Program-made: the position numbers and the translations under genes
Assembly (NCBI GenBank): GCA_035533215.1
Contig: DATLUG010000001.1
Coordinates: 1-64,000 of the forward strand
Length of the DNA: 64,000 nucleotides
From: DAHUZL01 sp035533215
GTDB lineage: Bacteria; Chloroflexota; Dormibacteria; Aeolococcales; Bog-877
Direction: 5' to 3'
Notes under the pieces: model-generated
Seen by the model: the letters and a program-made list of their open reading frames with translations, nothing else
What the model was told of the DNA's origin: nothing
The model's database searches: none
In this document: positions 61,446-64,000 of the stretch, piece by piece
Layout: the number at the start of each line of letters is the position of its first letter
Numbering within the stretch: the first letter of the stretch is position 1

Positions 61446-62972
61446 GTGCGGCTCGCCGACCTCGCCGAGACCTCCCTGCGGGTGGCGGCGACGCGCTCCC
61501 GGCTGGCCAAGGTCGACGCCATCGCCGCCAGGCTGGGCGCGGCCGCCCCGGACGAGGTGGCGGTCGCCGTCCGGTACCTCACGGGAGAGCTGCGCCAGCG
61601 GCGGGCCGGCGTGGGCTGGGCCGCGCTGCGGCGGCTGCCCCCGGCGGCCGCGACGGCGTCGCTCTCAGCTTTGGACGTGGACCTGGTCTTCGGCCGGCTG
61701 GAGTCCGCCGGGGGACCGGGTGCGGTCGCGGAGCGGCGGGCCCAGCTGCGCGCGCTGCTGGCGCGCGCCACCGTCGAGGAGCAGCGGTTCCTGGTGTCGC
61801 TCGCGCTGGGCGAGCTGCGCCAGGGTGCGCAGGCCGGGATCATGGCCGAGGCGGTGGCCCGTGCCGCCGGGGTCGAGGTGGCCCTGGTGCGAAGGGCCGC
61901 CATGCTCTCGGGCGACCTCGCCACCGTCGCCGACGCCGCGCTCCGCGGGGGCGCGGGGGGGCTCGACCGATTCCAGCTGGTGGTGGGGCAGCCCGTTCGT
62001 CCGATGCTGGCCCAGACGGCGGCGTCGGTCGCGGCGGCGATGGGGGCGGTCGGGACGGCGATCGTCGAGTGGAAGCTCGACGGGGTCCGGGTCCAGGTCC
62101 ATCGCGACGGCGACGACGTCGCGGTGTTCACCCGCACCCTCGACCCGATCACGAGCCGGGTGCCGGAGCTCGTGGAGGCGGCGCGCGCGCTTGCGGCCCG
62201 CAGCGTGGTCCTCGACGGTGAGGCGATCGCGCTGCGCCCGGACGGGCGGCCGCGACCGTTCCAGGAGACCAGCGGCCGGGTGGCCAGCCGCGATGCGGCC
62301 GCCGAGCCGCGCCGGGCCGTCCCCCTCACACTCTTTGTGTTCGACTGCCTCTGGCTCGAGGGCGAGGCGCTGATCGACCGGCCGGCGGCAGCGCGCCTGG
62401 CCGCCGCCGCCGCGGTCCTGCCCCCCTCGGTGTGGGTGCCTCGGGTCATCACCGGCGACGTCGCCGCCGCCACCCGATTCTTCGAAGACGCCGTCGCCCG
62501 TGGCCACGAGGGGGTGATGGTCAAGGCCCTCACCGCGCCGTACCAGGCCGGTCGCCGGGGCGCGGCCTGGCTCAAGGTCAAGCCCCGCCACACCCTGGAC
62601 CTGGTGGTGCTCGCCGCCGAGTGGGGGCACGGCCGCCGCCAGGGGTGGCTGTCCACCCTGCACCTGGGCGCCCGCGACCCGGCCACCGGCGGCTTCGCCA
62701 TGCTCGGCAAGACCTTCAAGGGGCTGACCGACGTGATGCTCGCCTGGCAGACCGCGCGGCTGCTCGCGCTCGCCACCGACAGGGGCCAGGGGGTCGTTGC
62801 GGTGCGGCCGGAGCTGGTGGTCGAGGTCGCCTTCGACGGGATCCAGTCCAGCCCCCGCTATCCCGCCGGGATGGCGCTCCGGTTCGCCCGGGTGGTGCGC
62901 CACCGGCCCGACCGGCGCGCCGACGAGGCGGACACGGTGGCGACGGTGCGGAGGTTGCACCGGGGAGGGTGA
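61446..62972 (+). CDS. ATP-dependent DNA ligase
   Basis: Single-chain ligase of 508 residues in the archaeal/LigB group. The N-terminal helical DNA-binding domain (LADLAETSLRVAATRSRLAKVDAIAARL) precedes the nucleotidyltransferase motif I EWKLDGVRVQVH with the adenylated Lys. Further motifs are TSRVPELV, VLDGEAIALRP, LFVFDCLWLEG, EGVMVKAL, WLKVKPRHTLDLVVLAAEWG, and an OB-fold end. Start GTG 61446, ten bases after deoA. It is a repair-type ligase in addition to the expected NAD ligase elsewhere. Its link to nucleoside catabolism is not obvious. Confidence 0.94.
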   Translation: MRLADLAETSLRVAATRSRLAKVDAIAARLGAAAPDEVAVAVRYLTGELRQRRAGVGWAALRRLPPAAATASLSALDVDLVFGRLESAGGPGAVAERRAQLRALLARATVEEQRFLVSLALGELRQGAQAGIMAEAVARAAGVEVALVRRAAMLSGDLATVADAALRGGAGGLDRFQLVVGQPVRPMLAQTAASVAAAMGAVGTAIVEWKLDGVRVQVHRDGDDVAVFTRTLDPITSRVPELVEAARALAARSVVLDGEAIALRPDGRPRPFQETSGRVASRDAAAEPRRAVPLTLFVFDCLWLEGEALIDRPAAARLAAAAAVLPPSVWVPRVITGDVAAATRFFEDAVARGHEGVMVKALTAPYQAGRRGAAWLKVKPRHTLDLVVLAAEWGHGRRQGWLSTLHLGARDPATGGFAMLGKTFKGLTDVMLAWQTARLLALATDRGQGVVAVRPELVVEVAFDGIQSSPRYPAGMALRFARVVRHRPDRRADEADTVATVRRLHRGG

Positions 62973-62991
62973 CGACCGCCGGCCACCGCCG

Positions 62992-63846
62992 CTACCCAGG
63001 CCCCGCCCGCGGGTCCGCCTCGTCCAGGCGCCGGACGACCTCCGCGAGGAGCCGGCCCACCCGGCCGGCGGCGGCCGCCCCCTCCCGCAGCACCTCCTCC
63101 CCGTCGATCGGAGACGGGGTGAGCCCGGCGGCGAGGTTGGTGACCAAGGACAGGCCCAGGACCCGAGCACCGAGATGGTGGGCCGCGATCGCCTCCAGGA
63201 CGGTGGACATCCCGACCAGGTCGGCGCCCGCCGCGCGCAGCGCCCGGATCTCGGCCGGTGTCTCGAACTGGGGGCCGGGGACGCCGGCGTAGACGGCCTC
63301 GGCGACGCTGGGGTCGACCCGCCGCACCAGGGCCCGCAGCCCTTGGTGGTAGAGGTGGGTCACGTCGAGGAAAGGGCCGGCACGGGGCTGGGGTGGGAGG
63401 GGGCCGGTCAGCGGGGAGCGGCCGGTCAGGTTGAGGTGGTCCGCGATCAGGACCGGGCGGCCCACCCGAAGGTCTGGTCGCAGCGAGCCGGCGGCGTTGG
63501 TGAGCACGACCGTCCCGGCCCCGGCCAGGACCGCGACCCGCACGGCGTGAACGACGCGGGAGGGCGGATGCCCCTCGTAGAGGTGGACCCGCCCGGAGAG
63601 CACCAGGACCAGTCGCGTTCCCACCCGGACCGATCGCACCGTCCCCTGATGGCCGGGGGCGGTCGGAGGTGCGAACCCGGGCAGGTCGGCGGGCGCGACC
63701 TCCTGCTCGACCGGGCCGACCGCCGCCTCGGCGGCGGCCCACCCCGACCCCATCACGATCGCCACATCGGGGGCACCGCCGATGCGCTCCCGCAGCGCCT
63801 CGGCGGCCTCCTCCGCGACCCGGTACGGCTCCTCGGCCCCGACCAC
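62992..63846 (-). CDS. punA: Purine-nucleoside phosphorylase
   Basis: Trimeric-type (PNP family 1) phosphorylase of 284 residues converting purine nucleosides to base and ribose-1-phosphate. It has VMGSGWAAAEAAV, PGFAPPTAPGHQGTV with the phosphate-binding His, SGRVHLYEGHP, VVLTNAAGSLRPDLRVG, ADHLNLTGRSPL, GVPGPQFETPAEIRAL with the catalytic Glu, GADLVGMSTVLEAIAAHHLG and SLVTNLAAGL with the purine-binding Asn. The GTG start is the most likely of several. It is convergent with the ligase gene, 19 bases apart. Confidence 0.95.
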   Translation of the reverse strand: MVGAEEPYRVAEEAAEALRERIGGAPDVAIVMGSGWAAAEAAVGPVEQEVAPADLPGFAPPTAPGHQGTVRSVRVGTRLVLVLSGRVHLYEGHPPSRVVHAVRVAVLAGAGTVVLTNAAGSLRPDLRVGRPVLIADHLNLTGRSPLTGPLPPQPRAGPFLDVTHLYHQGLRALVRRVDPSVAEAVYAGVPGPQFETPAEIRALRAAGADLVGMSTVLEAIAAHHLGARVLGLSLVTNLAAGLTPSPIDGEEVLREGAAAAGRVGRLLAEVVRRLDEADPRAGPG

Positions 63847-64000
63847 CCTGGAAGGATGCCAGGCCGGCGAGCGGCGCCGACCGCCGGCGGGACCGAGCAC
63901 CGGGGTGCGGCACCGCGCGACGGTGGACCCGCGGAGCGCTGTCGTGTCGGGTCGGTCGGGGCACCGGCGGCGTGGGCAAGGCCGAGGCGCTCGCGCTCGC

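Noticed and set aside
63923..64000. Plus-strand reading at the window end resembling the start of a short-chain dehydrogenase (VVSG... TGGVGKAEALALA)
   Set aside because: The two halves are in different frames (around a TCGG repeat), and the window ends after about 25 codons, so there is too little to support a gene.

Overview
The window is very GC-rich bacterial chromosome, densely coding, with long runs of co-directional genes joined by 4-bp GTGA stop/start overlaps and many GTG starts. There are no rRNA or tRNA genes, no phage or IS elements and no CRISPR array that I can see. Separate GcvPA and GcvPB subunits argue against a typical actinomycete. The high GC, MprAB-like two-component system, CGNR regulator and several probable leaderless transcripts fit a terrestrial Terrabacteria lineage such as Dormibacterota or Chloroflexota. 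That assignment is inference only.

Layout. 1-9.5 kb (minus): a histidine kinase cut by the window edge, its response regulator, a broken ion-channel-like gene, a DedA protein, and gyrA-plsX-gyrB. 9.8-13.5 kb (plus): a superfamily 1 helicase with a zinc ribbon and an arginine-rich tail, then a 3-hydroxyacyl-CoA dehydrogenase. 13.9-20.3 kb (minus): gcvT-gcvH-gcvPA-gcvPB-pyrE-lipoprotein-pcm. 20.4-25.5 kb: a secreted lysozyme-like protein, a CGNR regulator with a striking palindromic control region, a membrane diguanylate cyclase and a dienelactone-hydrolase-like protein.

25.5-30.2 kb holds the most unusual gene. A single 1563-residue polypeptide carries a processive GT2 glycan synthase, a degenerate EAL (c-di-GMP) domain, a transmembrane helix, a GH18 chitinase-like domain and two CBM5/12-like modules. 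It looks like a glycan synthase, a c-di-GMP sensor and a glycan hydrolase built as one membrane-spanning machine, with a diguanylate cyclase gene nearby.

30.6-52.3 kb is dominated by amide and peptide breakdown: two amidases (one with a separate AtzG-like partner, one fused to it), a VOC protein, an aspartoacylase-like hydrolase, an SDR, a membrane dipeptidase, an Ntn asparaginase-type hydrolase, 5-oxoprolinase PxpABC, an extracellular peptide-type binding protein and a 1057-residue M14 carboxypeptidase-like protein. Interspersed are a decayed HepT/MntA toxin-antitoxin pair, a ketopantoate-reductase-like protein, a sigma-like protein lacking region 4, and zwf. 52.8-54.3 kb holds a FemAB-like protein and a small membrane protein. 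54.4-63.8 kb is a nucleoside catabolism cluster: a short ALDH, a full ALDH, deoC, a PfkB kinase and psuG on minus; cdd, deoA and an ATP-dependent DNA ligase on plus; and punA on minus.

Two minus-strand genes (about 2.1-3.1 kb and 33.4-33.8 kb) can only be read by changing frame. They may be pseudogenes or assembly indels.
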